In this document: piece by piece, positions 43,765 to 52,218 of the stretch
How positions within the stretch are numbered: the first letter of the stretch is position 1
Layout of the letters: the number at the start of each line of letters is the position of its first letter
Source of the DNA: Xiheimicrobium sp052034585
GTDB lineage: Bacteria > Myxococcota > Myxococcia > Myxococcales > Myxococcaceae
Assembly: GCA_052034585.1 (NCBI GenBank)
Contig: JBPOIJ010000017.1
Location: 62,001-126,000, forward strand
Length of the DNA stretch: 64,000 nt
Reading direction: 5' to 3'
Notes under the pieces: generated by a model
What the model was told of the DNA's origin: nothing
Seen by the model: only the letters and a program-made list of their open reading frames with translations
The model's database searches: none
Program-made: the position numbers and the translations under genes

Positions 43765-44784
43765 TCAGTGCTCCTCGGGGGCGGGCAGCCCCGAGCCGTT
43801 GCGCAGGGTGAGGAACACCGCCGCCTGCATCATGAAGATGAAGGCGTAGGCGAGCGGCGCGGCGATGATCACGCCCACGCACAGCGCCATGAAGCCGACG
43901 ATGATCAGCGCGAAGCCCACCAGGCCGGCGACGAAGGTGTAGCCAAAGATGGTGATTCGGTGGCCATCGCCAAGCATCCACGCGCGGCGGATCGCGTCCA
44001 TCGCCGAGCAGCCCGAGTAGACGAGCTCGAACTGGGCGAGGCTCAAGGGAATGGTGATGTAGATCGTCGCCACCAAGAACCCGACGAAGGCGAGCAGCAG
44101 AATGATGGCGGCCGCGGGGCTCCGAAAGGCCTGCTCGATGCCCTCGCCGCTGAACGAGCCGCCGCCCACCAGCACCGCGAGCGCGAAGGCGAGCCCGAAG
44201 ATGAGCATCGTCGGAATGGCGAGCCCGAAGGTGAGGGTGAGCTGAATGAGGAGGTACCGGCCGATCTTCTTGAGCTGGGAGAACATGCGCGGGACCTGCA
44301 CCTTCTTCGCGTGCAGCGAGTCCATCGCCACCCGCACCAGCCCCATCAGGCCGACGCCCTGCGCGACGAAGATCGCCGCGAAGCCGAGGGTGAAGGTGAG
44401 GATCATCACGACGACTCCAGCGATGAGGTTCTCCTTCTTGCCCGTCGCGAGCAGCATCTGCCCCGGCACCGAGAAGACCTGGAACACCACCTGACCGATC
44501 GCGCTGATGCCGCTGAAGATGAGGCCGCAGACTCCGAGGAGCACCAGGTCGCGCCGCCACGTCTCGAAGACGAGGTTCCACATGCGCGAGAAGTCGTAGT
44601 CGTCGCGCTTGAGGGGGAAGGTGCCGAGCGCTTCGCGACAGGCAGGGCACAACATGCCCGAGCGGCGATCGGAGCACGTCGAGCACATGAAGTTCCCACA
44701 GCGGCTGCAGACGCTGTCGGCGGCGGCTTCGGGGTGTGCGGCACACATCGCGCCGGCCGGCGCAGGATCTGGAGCGAGCTTCAT
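43765..44784 (-). CDS. Membrane protein with N-terminal B-box-like zinc finger
   Basis: A 339-residue protein. Residues 13-50 have a B-box-like zinc site: CAAHPEAAADSVCSRCGNF, CSTC and LCPAC. Five to seven hydrophobic helices follow between about 80 and 320, with a SCSAMDAIRRAW-type loop segment seen in some multi-helix proteins of unknown function. Similar zinc-finger membrane proteins are frequent in myxobacteria; the role is unknown. The ATG is preceded by GGAGG at 6 bases, a strong start. Confidence 0.8.
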   Translation of the reverse strand: MKLAPDPAPAGAMCAAHPEAAADSVCSRCGNFMCSTCSDRRSGMLCPACREALGTFPLKRDDYDFSRMWNLVFETWRRDLVLLGVCGLIFSGISAIGQVVFQVFSVPGQMLLATGKKENLIAGVVVMILTFTLGFAAIFVAQGVGLMGLVRVAMDSLHAKKVQVPRMFSQLKKIGRYLLIQLTLTFGLAIPTMLIFGLAFALAVLVGGGSFSGEGIEQAFRSPAAAIILLLAFVGFLVATIYITIPLSLAQFELVYSGCSAMDAIRRAWMLGDGHRITIFGYTFVAGLVGFALIIVGFMALCVGVIIAAPLAYAFIFMMQAAVFLTLRNGSGLPAPEEH

Positions 44785-44903
44785 GGATTTCCTCCCGTCG
44801 GCGACGCTACCACACCGCTCGTGTGGGTCGATCGTGCGCTCGGCTCGAGAGCAGTCCGCTCAGCTCGTGACGAGACGAACCCGACGGTGTTTATCGCTTC
44901 GCC

Positions 44904-45377
44904 ATGGGCTTCGAACACGACGACGAGAGTGCCGTGCCGGCCGTCGCGAGGAAGCGGGCGCTCGCCGAGACCCGCGACATCCTCCGGCGCGCCTCGGCGC
45001 TGTTCGCCAGGTGGTCGTGCCCGTCGACCGCCGAGTGCTGCCAGCTCGCCACCACCGGGCGACCGCCCTGGCTCTGGCCGAGCGAATGGGAAGTCCTCCT
45101 CGAGCGGCTACGTCGCGTGCAGCGGCCCCTTCCTCCTCGACGCGTCGACGGTGGCTGCCCCTTCCTCGACGAAGTGGGCCAGCGATGCACGGTGTACGAA
45201 GACCGGCCCTTCGGCTGCCGCACGTTCTTCTGTCACCGGGTGCGCGGGCCGACCAGGCAACCGACGGTCGAGACCGACGCGCTGCTCCACCAGCTCGGCG
45301 CCGCCAACCTCGAGTGGCAGGACGAAGCCCGGCCCCTCCCGCTCCCCGAATGGCACGCCGCGGCGTCGAGGGATTGA
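44904..45377 (+). CDS. YkgJ family zinc/iron-chelating protein
   Basis: A 157-residue protein with the Cys pattern of the YkgJ (UPF0153) family: CPSTAECCQL, GGCPFLDEVGQRCTVYEDRPFGCRTFFC. The CxxxxCC start and the second cluster are thought to bind a metal ion or iron-sulfur cluster. No signal or membrane segment is seen. The precise role is unknown. It is divergent from the zinc-finger membrane protein gene and lies 34 bases before the PHP-domain lipoprotein gene. Confidence 0.82.
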   Translation: MGFEHDDESAVPAVARKRALAETRDILRRASALFARWSCPSTAECCQLATTGRPPWLWPSEWEVLLERLRRVQRPLPPRRVDGGCPFLDEVGQRCTVYEDRPFGCRTFFCHRVRGPTRQPTVETDALLHQLGAANLEWQDEARPLPLPEWHAAASRD

Positions 45378-45411
45378 AGCGCGCGCCCCGGCGTGGTCTC
45401 ACCCGGCCTCC

Positions 45412-46803
45412 ATGCGCTTCTCGTCACCCCTTCTCGCGGTCGCCCTCGTCGGTTGTTCGTCGCAGCAGCCCAAGATGGCGCAGCCGCCTCCGAGGTGGAG
45501 CCCCGGCACCGTCTACCCGACCGAGCGCAGCGCGAATGCCCGCGGCTTCCTCGATCGCAAGGGCCTGGTGCACGCGCACTCGATCTACTCGCACGACGCC
45601 TGCGACGGCCGCCCGAAGGACGACGCTGGCGTGTACGACCAGGCCTGTCTCTCCGACTTCCGCGCCGATCTCTGCAAGGCCAAGCTCGACTTCGTCTTCT
45701 TGAGCGATCACGGCACCTCGTTCGCCGACAACGAGTTTCCCGACGTACTCCTCCACCGCCAGAGCGAGGGTGACGAGCTCGTCCACCATGACGGCGCGCC
45801 CACCGCGAACCGCCTCGCCTGCCCGAACTCGGTGCCTGCGCTGGTGATGGCTGGAACCGAGACGGGGACGATGCCCGTCGGCCTCGAGCGTCACGTCGGT
45901 ACGCCCGCGACGAGGAAGACGATCTACGGCGGGAAGGACGAGGTCTCGATCGCCGAGCTGAAGGACGCTGGCGCGGTCGCGCTCGTCGCCCACACCGAAG
46001 ACTGGACCGCCGACGAGCTGGGGTCGATGCCGCTCGACGGCTTCGAGATGTACAACCTGCACGCCAACAGCCTGCGCAACATCGGCATCGCGGCTGAGCT
46101 GGTGTTCGGCAAGGTGGAGCTGAACGACTTCGACGGGCTGCCCCACCCCGACGCCTTCTTCACCGCCTTCACCCTCGACGACCCGACCTACTTCTCGACC
46201 TGGGGAACGGTGCTCGCGCGAGGCCACCGCCGCGTCACCACCATGGGCACCGACTGCCACCGCAACACCTTTCCCCAGAAGCTGCAGGACGGTGAGCGCA
46301 TCGACAGCTACCGGCGAATGATGATCATGTTCTCCAACCACCTCCTGGTGCGGCCCGACGCCGAGGGCGCCTTCGACGATCGCTCGCTCAAGGAGGCCCT
46401 GCGCGCACGACGGCTCTACGGCGTCTTCGACTTCCTCGGCTCACCACAGGGCTTCGACTTCTTCGCCGCCGAGGGCGCGAACACCAAGGAGCAAGGCGAC
46501 ACCGCGAAGCTCTCGGCTGGCGCGGTGCTCGAGGTGAAGACGCCGACGATCCGCGAGCTCGATCCCGCTGCGCCCGCTCCCACCATCACCACCCGGCTCT
46601 TCCGCGCGAAGGAAGGCGGCTGGGACGAGGTGGCGTCGACGACCGAGCCGACGCTCCGCCACAGCCCGACCCAACCTGGCGCCTATCGAGTGGAGGTGCG
46701 CATCGTGCCCGCGCACCTCAAGCCCTTCATCGGCAAGCGCACCGACTTCATCAAGGCCGAGCGGCCCTGGGTGATGAGCAACGCGATCTGGATCGAGCCC
46801 TGA
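45412..46803 (+). CDS. PHP-domain lipoprotein (predicted metal-dependent phosphoesterase)
   Basis: A 463-residue lipoprotein (signal ending ALVGC, Cys15). The PHP metal motifs are GLVHAHSIYSHDACDG, DFVFLSDHGTSFAD, VMAGTETGT, a conserved His in LVAHTEDW and TMGTDCHRN. These give the multi-metal site of PHP phosphoesterases such as PolX and histidinol phosphatase. As a lipoprotein it should act outside the inner membrane. The C-terminal 120 residues are beta-rich. The substrate is unknown. Its stop abuts the LysM gene stop in TGATCA. Confidence 0.82.
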   Translation: MRFSSPLLAVALVGCSSQQPKMAQPPPRWSPGTVYPTERSANARGFLDRKGLVHAHSIYSHDACDGRPKDDAGVYDQACLSDFRADLCKAKLDFVFLSDHGTSFADNEFPDVLLHRQSEGDELVHHDGAPTANRLACPNSVPALVMAGTETGTMPVGLERHVGTPATRKTIYGGKDEVSIAELKDAGAVALVAHTEDWTADELGSMPLDGFEMYNLHANSLRNIGIAAELVFGKVELNDFDGLPHPDAFFTAFTLDDPTYFSTWGTVLARGHRRVTTMGTDCHRNTFPQKLQDGERIDSYRRMMIMFSNHLLVRPDAEGAFDDRSLKEALRARRLYGVFDFLGSPQGFDFFAAEGANTKEQGDTAKLSAGAVLEVKTPTIRELDPAAPAPTITTRLFRAKEGGWDEVASTTEPTLRHSPTQPGAYRVEVRIVPAHLKPFIGKRTDFIKAERPWVMSNAIWIEP

Positions 46804-47865
46804 TCAGCTCTGCGGCCAGGTGCCCGGCGGAACCATGATGACGCCCGAGTTCCAGCCCCAGTCCTTGAGCGGCCGCTCTTCGATCGCCCGCGTCGAGTTC
46901 GGCATCTCGTTCCAGTGGAACTCGTTCACGTTGCCGTTGCGGCCCACGAAGGTGTGCATGCCGCCCTTGGCGAGCCCGAAGAAGAAGGGCACCTTCGAGA
47001 GCTTGTCGATGCCCGAGAGATCCTGCTTCGTCTTGTCCGGGTCGGTGGGGCGGTAGTTGATCACCTGCGCGTCGATGTTGACGCCGTAGTACGGCTTGCC
47101 GCGCGCCACCTGCGAGGCCGAGAAGCTGTGCTCCTGGTTGCCGTCGTTCGGGTTCTTGGCGTCCGGGTTCCAGTACACCGCCTGCCAGCCGTCCTTCTGG
47201 AGTTCCTTCGCGAGGTCGGTGCCCTTGGAGCCCTTCGACGCGACGATGCCCTGAATCTCACGCCAGCGCTCCGACTTGCCCGCGGCAGCGTAGGCGGCGC
47301 CCACGTTCTCCATTGCCCAGCCGATGCAGGAGTTCTCCTTGAAGTTCGCGCTCGGGGTGGCGCCCGGCTTCGCGTTCTCGGCCGCCCACTGCTTGCGCTC
47401 GTCGGGGGTCATCGTCTTCATCGACGAGTGATCGCCGTAGTAGACCCCGACGCCCGTGCGCTCGATGGAGTCGAGGTGCTGCTTCATTCGCAGCTCGATG
47501 GACTGCGCTCCGCCTGCGGCCAGCTTGTTGCCGAAGTCGTTGGTGCGGGTGGTGGTGCCCGTCGCCCGCTGCCCGCCAGTCGCGCCGTTGGTGCCCCAGG
47601 CTCCGGGCTGCGGCGTGGTGGGTTGAGTCGGCGCCGCGCCGTTCGCTCCCGGCACGTTGAGCTGCCAGCCGACCTTGATGCTGTTCGGGTTGCTGGCGAG
47701 CGAGGGGTACTTCGCCGCGTTCGCGTCGATCAGCGCCTGGGTCGAGACGCCGAGGCGCGAGGCGATCTTCGAGAGCGAGTCACCCGCCTGCACCTGCACG
47801 GAGGCAGGCTGCGACGGCGTGGACGGAATGTTCGGGTTGGTGCGGACGGAGTTGATGGAGGGCAT
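46804..47865 (-). CDS. LysM protein with possible NlpC/P60-like cysteine-hydrolase domain
   Basis: A protein of about 353 residues. An N-terminal LysM domain (VQVQAGDSLSKIASRLGVSTQALIDAN) should bind peptidoglycan. A Pro/Gln/Thr linker follows. The C-terminal domain has ENSCIGWAMENVGAAYAAAG, where Cys heads a helix, and a late GGMHTFVGRNGNVNEF, where His precedes a strand. This order recalls NlpC/P60 cysteine peptidases, but the match is only by pattern. No signal peptide is visible from either possible start; an ATG 31 codons upstream is also in frame. It may be exported by a non-Sec route or act in the cytoplasm. Confidence 0.65.
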   Translation of the reverse strand: MPSINSVRTNPNIPSTPSQPASVQVQAGDSLSKIASRLGVSTQALIDANAAKYPSLASNPNSIKVGWQLNVPGANGAAPTQPTTPQPGAWGTNGATGGQRATGTTTRTNDFGNKLAAGGAQSIELRMKQHLDSIERTGVGVYYGDHSSMKTMTPDERKQWAAENAKPGATPSANFKENSCIGWAMENVGAAYAAAGKSERWREIQGIVASKGSKGTDLAKELQKDGWQAVYWNPDAKNPNDGNQEHSFSASQVARGKPYYGVNIDAQVINYRPTDPDKTKQDLSGIDKLSKVPFFFGLAKGGMHTFVGRNGNVNEFHWNEMPNSTRAIEERPLKDWGWNSGVIMVPPGTWPQS

Positions 47866-47970
47866 GTCGAACCGGGCAAGAGAGGCGTTGACGAGCGTTG
47901 ACGAACGCTCAAGACACCCGATCCCCGCCTGCTGCGCAAGACCCTCGCATTCTTTCATTGTTTCAGGTGG

Positions 47971-49389
47971 TTACGGTGGGTCGCCCGGCTCGGGTTCGGC
48001 GGACGGCACCAGCACGCGACGCAGCCGCTCGAGCACCTGCCGCTGCGCTTCGGGTGTCAACCCGAGCGGTCCTGGCTGGCACTCGCAGCTCACGCGGCCG
48101 TTGCGGAGATCTTGGGCGAAGGCGCAGACGCCGGGGCACTCGGCGAGGGGCGAATCTTCGAACAGGCCCAAGCTGACCTCGTTCGCCGAGGCGAGCATCT
48201 GTGCGCAGGGCTTCATCGTCTCGAACAAGCGCGGCCAGGGCACGAGGTGTTGGGTGTTGCGGCCGCGATCACCGGAGTCGAAGGTGAGGCCCACCCGGCA
48301 CACCGGCGTCACCCCGGGAAAGTCGAGGTAGACGCGCCCGCCCTCTCGCAGGGGGCGCCAGATCGTCGTCGTCACCGAGACCGCGCCGGCGACCTTCGCT
48401 CGATGGAGTTCGAAGCAGGCATCTTCGGTGACGGTGTTCCCCGCGCCCGAGCAGCGAAAGCGATCTCCGGCGGCGATGAGGCGAGGGCGGTGCAAGAGGA
48501 GCACGCCCGCGCCGAGATCGATCACGCTCGAGAACCGGCCCCAGGTGTCGGCCGCGATCAACCCGGCGACCCCGAGCGGAGGATCGCCGGGCGCGACGGT
48601 GAAGGACACGCCCTGCGCACCGACGCCGGGTGCGAGCTCGACCTGATCGACGACCATTCCCTGGAACACGGTGAGCTCGGCGGGCAGCTCGACGTTGGGT
48701 GGGAGCTGGAGCTGATCCAACAGATCGCTGGTGGCGCGCAGCTCCGCCGCCTTGGCGAGGCCATCGAAGACCCGGCTCGACCGCTCTCGCGTCGAGAGCA
48801 TGAAGGTGCCGGTGAGGGTGTGCGGGCCCTGGCTCAAGCGGGCCGCCAGGAGCGGCCAGTCGTGCTGCGGGTCCTTGGTGAGCTCGAGCAGCTGGACCTC
48901 TCCGCCGAGCTGCTCGGCGTGGGCGAGCCAGGCCTCTCTGGGTTGGGAGGCGACGAAACGAACGAGGCGACGGGCGGGGTCGATCTCGATCGCGACGCCC
49001 TCGAGCCGATCGGTCCCCAAGACGACGGTGCACTGCTGCGACTCGCTGAGCCCTGCTTCGAACGGCACCAACCTCCGGCCGCCCACGCTCAGCCCCACCA
49101 GCCGGGTGATCTGAAACACGTCGTCGCTGCCCATCGGGTCGACGACCTTCACCCGCGTCGCGCTCACCATCGGGGAGTCGATGCAGGCCGTGGTGACGAC
49201 GGTCATCGCCGACGAGAGATCGATCAACACCTCGGCCGCCCGCTCGGCGACCTGCCCGGCGATCGCGATCCGAAGGCCGGGGCCGGGAATGAGCGGCGCC
49301 TCGAGGCCGATCAGCGATCGCTCCGCGGGCGGTCCACTCCCGCGAACGCACCCGATCGTCACCAGCACCAACCACCCCAGCCACCGCAT
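47971..49389 (-). CDS. Lipoprotein with retropepsin-like fold features
   Basis: A 472-residue lipoprotein (LVLVTIGC, Cys14). The first half has the strand order of single-domain aspartic proteases: VLIDLSSAMTVV at the place of the catalytic D(T/S)G, GLSVGGRRLVPFEAG, and VVLGTDRLEGVAIEIDPARRLVRF. The second half repeats some of it (GVAGLIAADTWGRFSSVIDLGAGVLLL). The catalytic triplet reads DLS, not DTG, so activity is doubtful. The C-terminus has Cys-rich CPGVCAFAQ and CECQPG. The family assignment is by pattern only. Confidence 0.6.
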   Translation of the reverse strand: MRWLGWLVLVTIGCVRGSGPPAERSLIGLEAPLIPGPGLRIAIAGQVAERAAEVLIDLSSAMTVVTTACIDSPMVSATRVKVVDPMGSDDVFQITRLVGLSVGGRRLVPFEAGLSESQQCTVVLGTDRLEGVAIEIDPARRLVRFVASQPREAWLAHAEQLGGEVQLLELTKDPQHDWPLLAARLSQGPHTLTGTFMLSTRERSSRVFDGLAKAAELRATSDLLDQLQLPPNVELPAELTVFQGMVVDQVELAPGVGAQGVSFTVAPGDPPLGVAGLIAADTWGRFSSVIDLGAGVLLLHRPRLIAAGDRFRCSGAGNTVTEDACFELHRAKVAGAVSVTTTIWRPLREGGRVYLDFPGVTPVCRVGLTFDSGDRGRNTQHLVPWPRLFETMKPCAQMLASANEVSLGLFEDSPLAECPGVCAFAQDLRNGRVSCECQPGPLGLTPEAQRQVLERLRRVLVPSAEPEPGDPP

Positions 49390-49417
49390 GTTCGTGGTGT
49401 ACCTTGGACGGTCCGAG

Positions 49418-50539
49418 TCAGTCGATGCGAATGCCGCCGCCGTCCTTCGAATAGACAGGGACGGACGTGCTCGAGCCGGCGCCGTTGAACGAGAGCCCGG
49501 CCGGCGCGTTGGGAATGGTGATCGGCGTGGTGATGATGCCGGTGCCGTTGGGGCCGATCTCGAACAACTGGCCGGCGACGGTGAAGCCGTAGACCGAGCC
49601 GCCCCAGAAGGCGATGCCGTAGACGTTCGTGTACGGGAGCTGGCCGTAGTTGTGAACGAGCGCCCCGCTCACCGGGTTCACCTGCACGAGGCAGTCGTCG
49701 CACGGCGGCAGGAGCGCGCTGTTCTTCACGGTGAGGAACGTGCCTCCGTCCTGCACGGAGACGATGTCGCCCGAGGACTCGAAGTCGACCGGCAAGCCCG
49801 AGCCCACCTGGGTCATCGCGCCGGTGGTGGTGTTGATGCGGTAGTAGAAGCGGCCCGAGTAGGCGACGAGCACCTCGAGGTTGGGATCGAGCGTGCCCTT
49901 GGGAACGAAGCTCAAGGAGTTCGGATACGAAGTCGACATGTTGATCGGCGTGCAGTGCGCGTTGCTCAAGTCGAGCCGATAGAAGCCGGTGAAGCCGACG
50001 ATGAAGGCGTTGCCGTTTCCGTCGATGGCGAGGTCGGTGATGTCGTAGGCACAGTCGAAGCTGCCGATGCGCCGCACCGCCTTGGTCGTCGGGTCCATCG
50101 CGTAGAGCACGTCGGCCGAGTGCCCGTAGACGACCGTCGACGCTGCCACCGAGCCGCCCGCGGAGCCGCCGCCCGTCACGATTCCTCCGCCCGAGGCTCC
50201 GCCGCTCGTGACGGCGCCTCCAGCCGAGCCGCCCGCCGTTCCACCGCCCGTGACCACGCCGCCAGCCGTGCCCCCCGCCGCGCCTCCCGCCGTCCCACCG
50301 GCCGTCACCGATCCACCCGACGCTCCGCCAGCGGTCACCGAGCCGCCCGCCGTCGATCCTCCGCTCGTCGAGGTCCCGCCTGCGGAGCCACCGCCCGTCG
50401 CCACGCCGCCACCGACCGAGCCGCCGGCAACACCGCCCGCGACACCTGCATCACGCCGAGGCTCGTTGACGGAGACCCCACCAGGGCCGCAGTTGCACGC
50501 AGCCACACCACCAAGCAGCAGGAGGGAAAGCGCTCGCAT
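49418..50539 (-). CDS. Lipoprotein with Gly-rich linker and beta-propeller-like domain
   Basis: A 373-residue lipoprotein (LLLGGVAACNC). A linker of about 100 residues rich in GGSAGG and TAGG units follows the lipidated Cys. The rest is made of short beta-blade-like units, such as LYAMDPTTKAVRRIGSF, ITDLAIDGNGNAFIVGF, YYRINTTTGAMTQVGSG and VYGFTVAGQLFEIGPNG. These resemble NHL/YVTN-type propellers, which usually bind ligands. A GAGGAG Shine-Dalgarno lies 10 bases before the ATG. The role is unknown. Confidence 0.75.
   Translation of the reverse strand: MRALSLLLLGGVAACNCGPGGVSVNEPRRDAGVAGGVAGGSVGGGVATGGGSAGGTSTSGGSTAGGSVTAGGASGGSVTAGGTAGGAAGGTAGGVVTGGGTAGGSAGGAVTSGGASGGGIVTGGGSAGGSVAASTVVYGHSADVLYAMDPTTKAVRRIGSFDCAYDITDLAIDGNGNAFIVGFTGFYRLDLSNAHCTPINMSTSYPNSLSFVPKGTLDPNLEVLVAYSGRFYYRINTTTGAMTQVGSGLPVDFESSGDIVSVQDGGTFLTVKNSALLPPCDDCLVQVNPVSGALVHNYGQLPYTNVYGIAFWGGSVYGFTVAGQLFEIGPNGTGIITTPITIPNAPAGLSFNGAGSSTSVPVYSKDGGGIRID
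50144..50443. repeat. Gly/Ser/Ala-coding low-complexity region
   Basis: About 300 bases coding for GGxxGG-type linker of the 373-residue lipoprotein. Short units of 9 to 15 bases recur, but without the perfect periodicity seen at 269-583 or 28189-28296. It is the third such linker in the window. Confidence 0.8.
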
Positions 50540-50635
50540 GGCCGCGCTGTACTCCTCTCGAGCGCCGATGGCATGTCGGCTCGCGGAGGCAGACCGCGCC
50601 TCGACTTGGTGCGTCGCGATGAGGTGACGACGTCT

Positions 50636-51478
50636 TCAGGGCTTCGGGGTCGCGCCGACGCCCATGGTGAAGTCCTGCACCTGGGTGTCCGGCGGAGGCG
50701 TGAGCTTGAAGCGCGGGTCGACGCTCCCGACTCCACCGTCGAAGGCCGGGCCCGTGTTCGTCTTCAGGTTGAGGAACGAGATCGCGTTCTCGCTCCCATC
50801 GGGGTCGACGACGGTGCTCTTGAGCACCTGGGCCGTCGTCGGGTCGACCTCGAGCATGATCCGCTGGAAGCGCGGGTCGAGCACGAGCGGGTCGAGCTGC
50901 AGCAAGGTGCCGGTGCACTTGTCACAGGCCTTCTGGGTGATCGCGAACTCGTCGGCGAGCTTGCCTTGCCCGAAGAGGAAGGTGACCGACGCCGAGAGCT
51001 TGCTGGTGCCGATGCTCGCGACGGTGAGGAGCTTCGCCTCGGGATCGTGCATGTAGACCTTCACTCCCGCGAGCACGAAGGTCTTCGCCGACGGCTTCAG
51101 ATAGTCCCACCGCATGAGGCCGGGCTTGCGGAAGATGACGGTGCCGGTCGAGGTCTGCGTGCGCTTGGAGAGCTTGTAGAAGTAGTCCTGGCGGAAGTCG
51201 GCGCTGAAGTCGTTGGTCGTCTCGTAGAACGACTGCATTCGATCGACGAGCTGCTTCACCGCTGGCGCCATCACCGGCTTGGGCACCGCCGCGACCCCCG
51301 CATCGGCGACGCCGGCATCGACGAGCTGCACGCCACCATCGGAGGGCTGCTTCTTCGTCGCGACGCCCGCATCGCGTACGCCCGCATCTCTCGCCGCAGC
51401 AGCCTTCTTCGCGGCGAGGGCGATCGGGTTGCCTTCCGGGACCTGGGTCACGAGGAGCGCGAGCAGATGGGCGAGCAT
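50636..51478 (-). CDS. lolA: LolA-like outer-membrane lipoprotein carrier protein
   Basis: A 280-residue protein. Residues 80-280 match LolA: RMQSFYETTNDFSADFRQDYF, GTVIFRKPGLMRWDY, KVYMHDPEAKLLTV and LLQLDPLVLDPRFQRIMLEVD. LolA carries lipoproteins across the periplasm to the outer membrane, and this window codes many lipoproteins. The N-terminal 75 residues are unusual: a short hydrophobic stretch (HLLALLVTQV) and then an Asp-Ala-Gly-rich segment (DAGVRDAGV, DAGVADAGV). It is 56 bases downstream of the trmH-like gene. Confidence 0.83.
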   Translation of the reverse strand: MLAHLLALLVTQVPEGNPIALAAKKAAAARDAGVRDAGVATKKQPSDGGVQLVDAGVADAGVAAVPKPVMAPAVKQLVDRMQSFYETTNDFSADFRQDYFYKLSKRTQTSTGTVIFRKPGLMRWDYLKPSAKTFVLAGVKVYMHDPEAKLLTVASIGTSKLSASVTFLFGQGKLADEFAITQKACDKCTGTLLQLDPLVLDPRFQRIMLEVDPTTAQVLKSTVVDPDGSENAISFLNLKTNTGPAFDGGVGSVDPRFKLTPPPDTQVQDFTMGVGATPKP

Positions 51479-51534
51479 GTGGAAGTCGTCCTATTCCCTT
51501 GAAAAACGGCTGTCGTGGGTTTCGACGGCGCGGG

Positions 51535-52218
51535 TCAGCCCCTCTTCACGTGCTGCCCGTACAGCCGCCCGCGTTGCTTGACCGAGAGGAGCTTGAAGTG
51601 ATCGCGCAGCGCTCGGGTCTCGTCGGCGGAGAGATCGCCATGGCGGCCGAGGTGCTCCATGCGCCAGGCCACCGCGCGGGTGATCGACGCGCTCGCGGCC
51701 GCCGAGATGTTGAGGCTCTGGGTGAAGCCGAGCATCGGCAACCAGAAGAACCCATCGGCTTGCGAGAGCACCTCTTCGCTCACGCCGAAGCGCTCGTTGC
51801 CGAAGACGAGGGCCACCTTGGTGTCGAACTTCAGCTCGAAGAGGCTCCGCGCGCCTTCGCGCACCGCCGACACCTGAATCGAGAAGCCGCGGTCCTTCAG
51901 CGCCCGACGGCACGAGGTGAAGTCGTCGTAGCGGGTCAGATCGAGCCACTTGTCGCAGCCCTGGGTCACCTTCGAGTTCGGAGACCAAGGAACGTCCGGG
52001 TTGCGAACGACGTGGACTTCCTGCACGCCCATCGCCTCGCAGGTGCGCAGCACCGCCGCCATGTTGAAGGAGTCTTCGAGCCGATCGAGCACCACCACCA
52101 GGTTCCGGGTGCGGTTGGCGAGCACCTGCTCGATGCGCTCCTTGCGGGGCTCGAGGAGCAGCTCGTCGGGCAGCGGCGCGCCTTCGTGGAGCTCGTACTT
52201 GGGACCTCCACCGCTCAC
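51535..52218 (-). CDS. trmH: TrmH family (SpoU) RNA 2'-O-methyltransferase
   Basis: A 227-residue SPOUT enzyme. LVVVLDRLEDSFNMAAVLRTCEAMGV is motif 1, LVFGNERFGVSEEVL is motif 2, and FTQSLNISAAASASITRAV is motif 3 of the trefoil-knot domain. The arrangement is closest to TrmH, which methylates G18 of tRNAs, rather than the large-subunit enzymes; the target is inferred. The GTG start overlaps the obg stop (GTGA). The longer open frame upstream is only obg read in another frame. Confidence 0.88.
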   Translation of the reverse strand: MSGGGPKYELHEGAPLPDELLLEPRKERIEQVLANRTRNLVVVLDRLEDSFNMAAVLRTCEAMGVQEVHVVRNPDVPWSPNSKVTQGCDKWLDLTRYDDFTSCRRALKDRGFSIQVSAVREGARSLFELKFDTKVALVFGNERFGVSEEVLSQADGFFWLPMLGFTQSLNISAAASASITRAVAWRMEHLGRHGDLSADETRALRDHFKLLSVKQRGRLYGQHVKRG

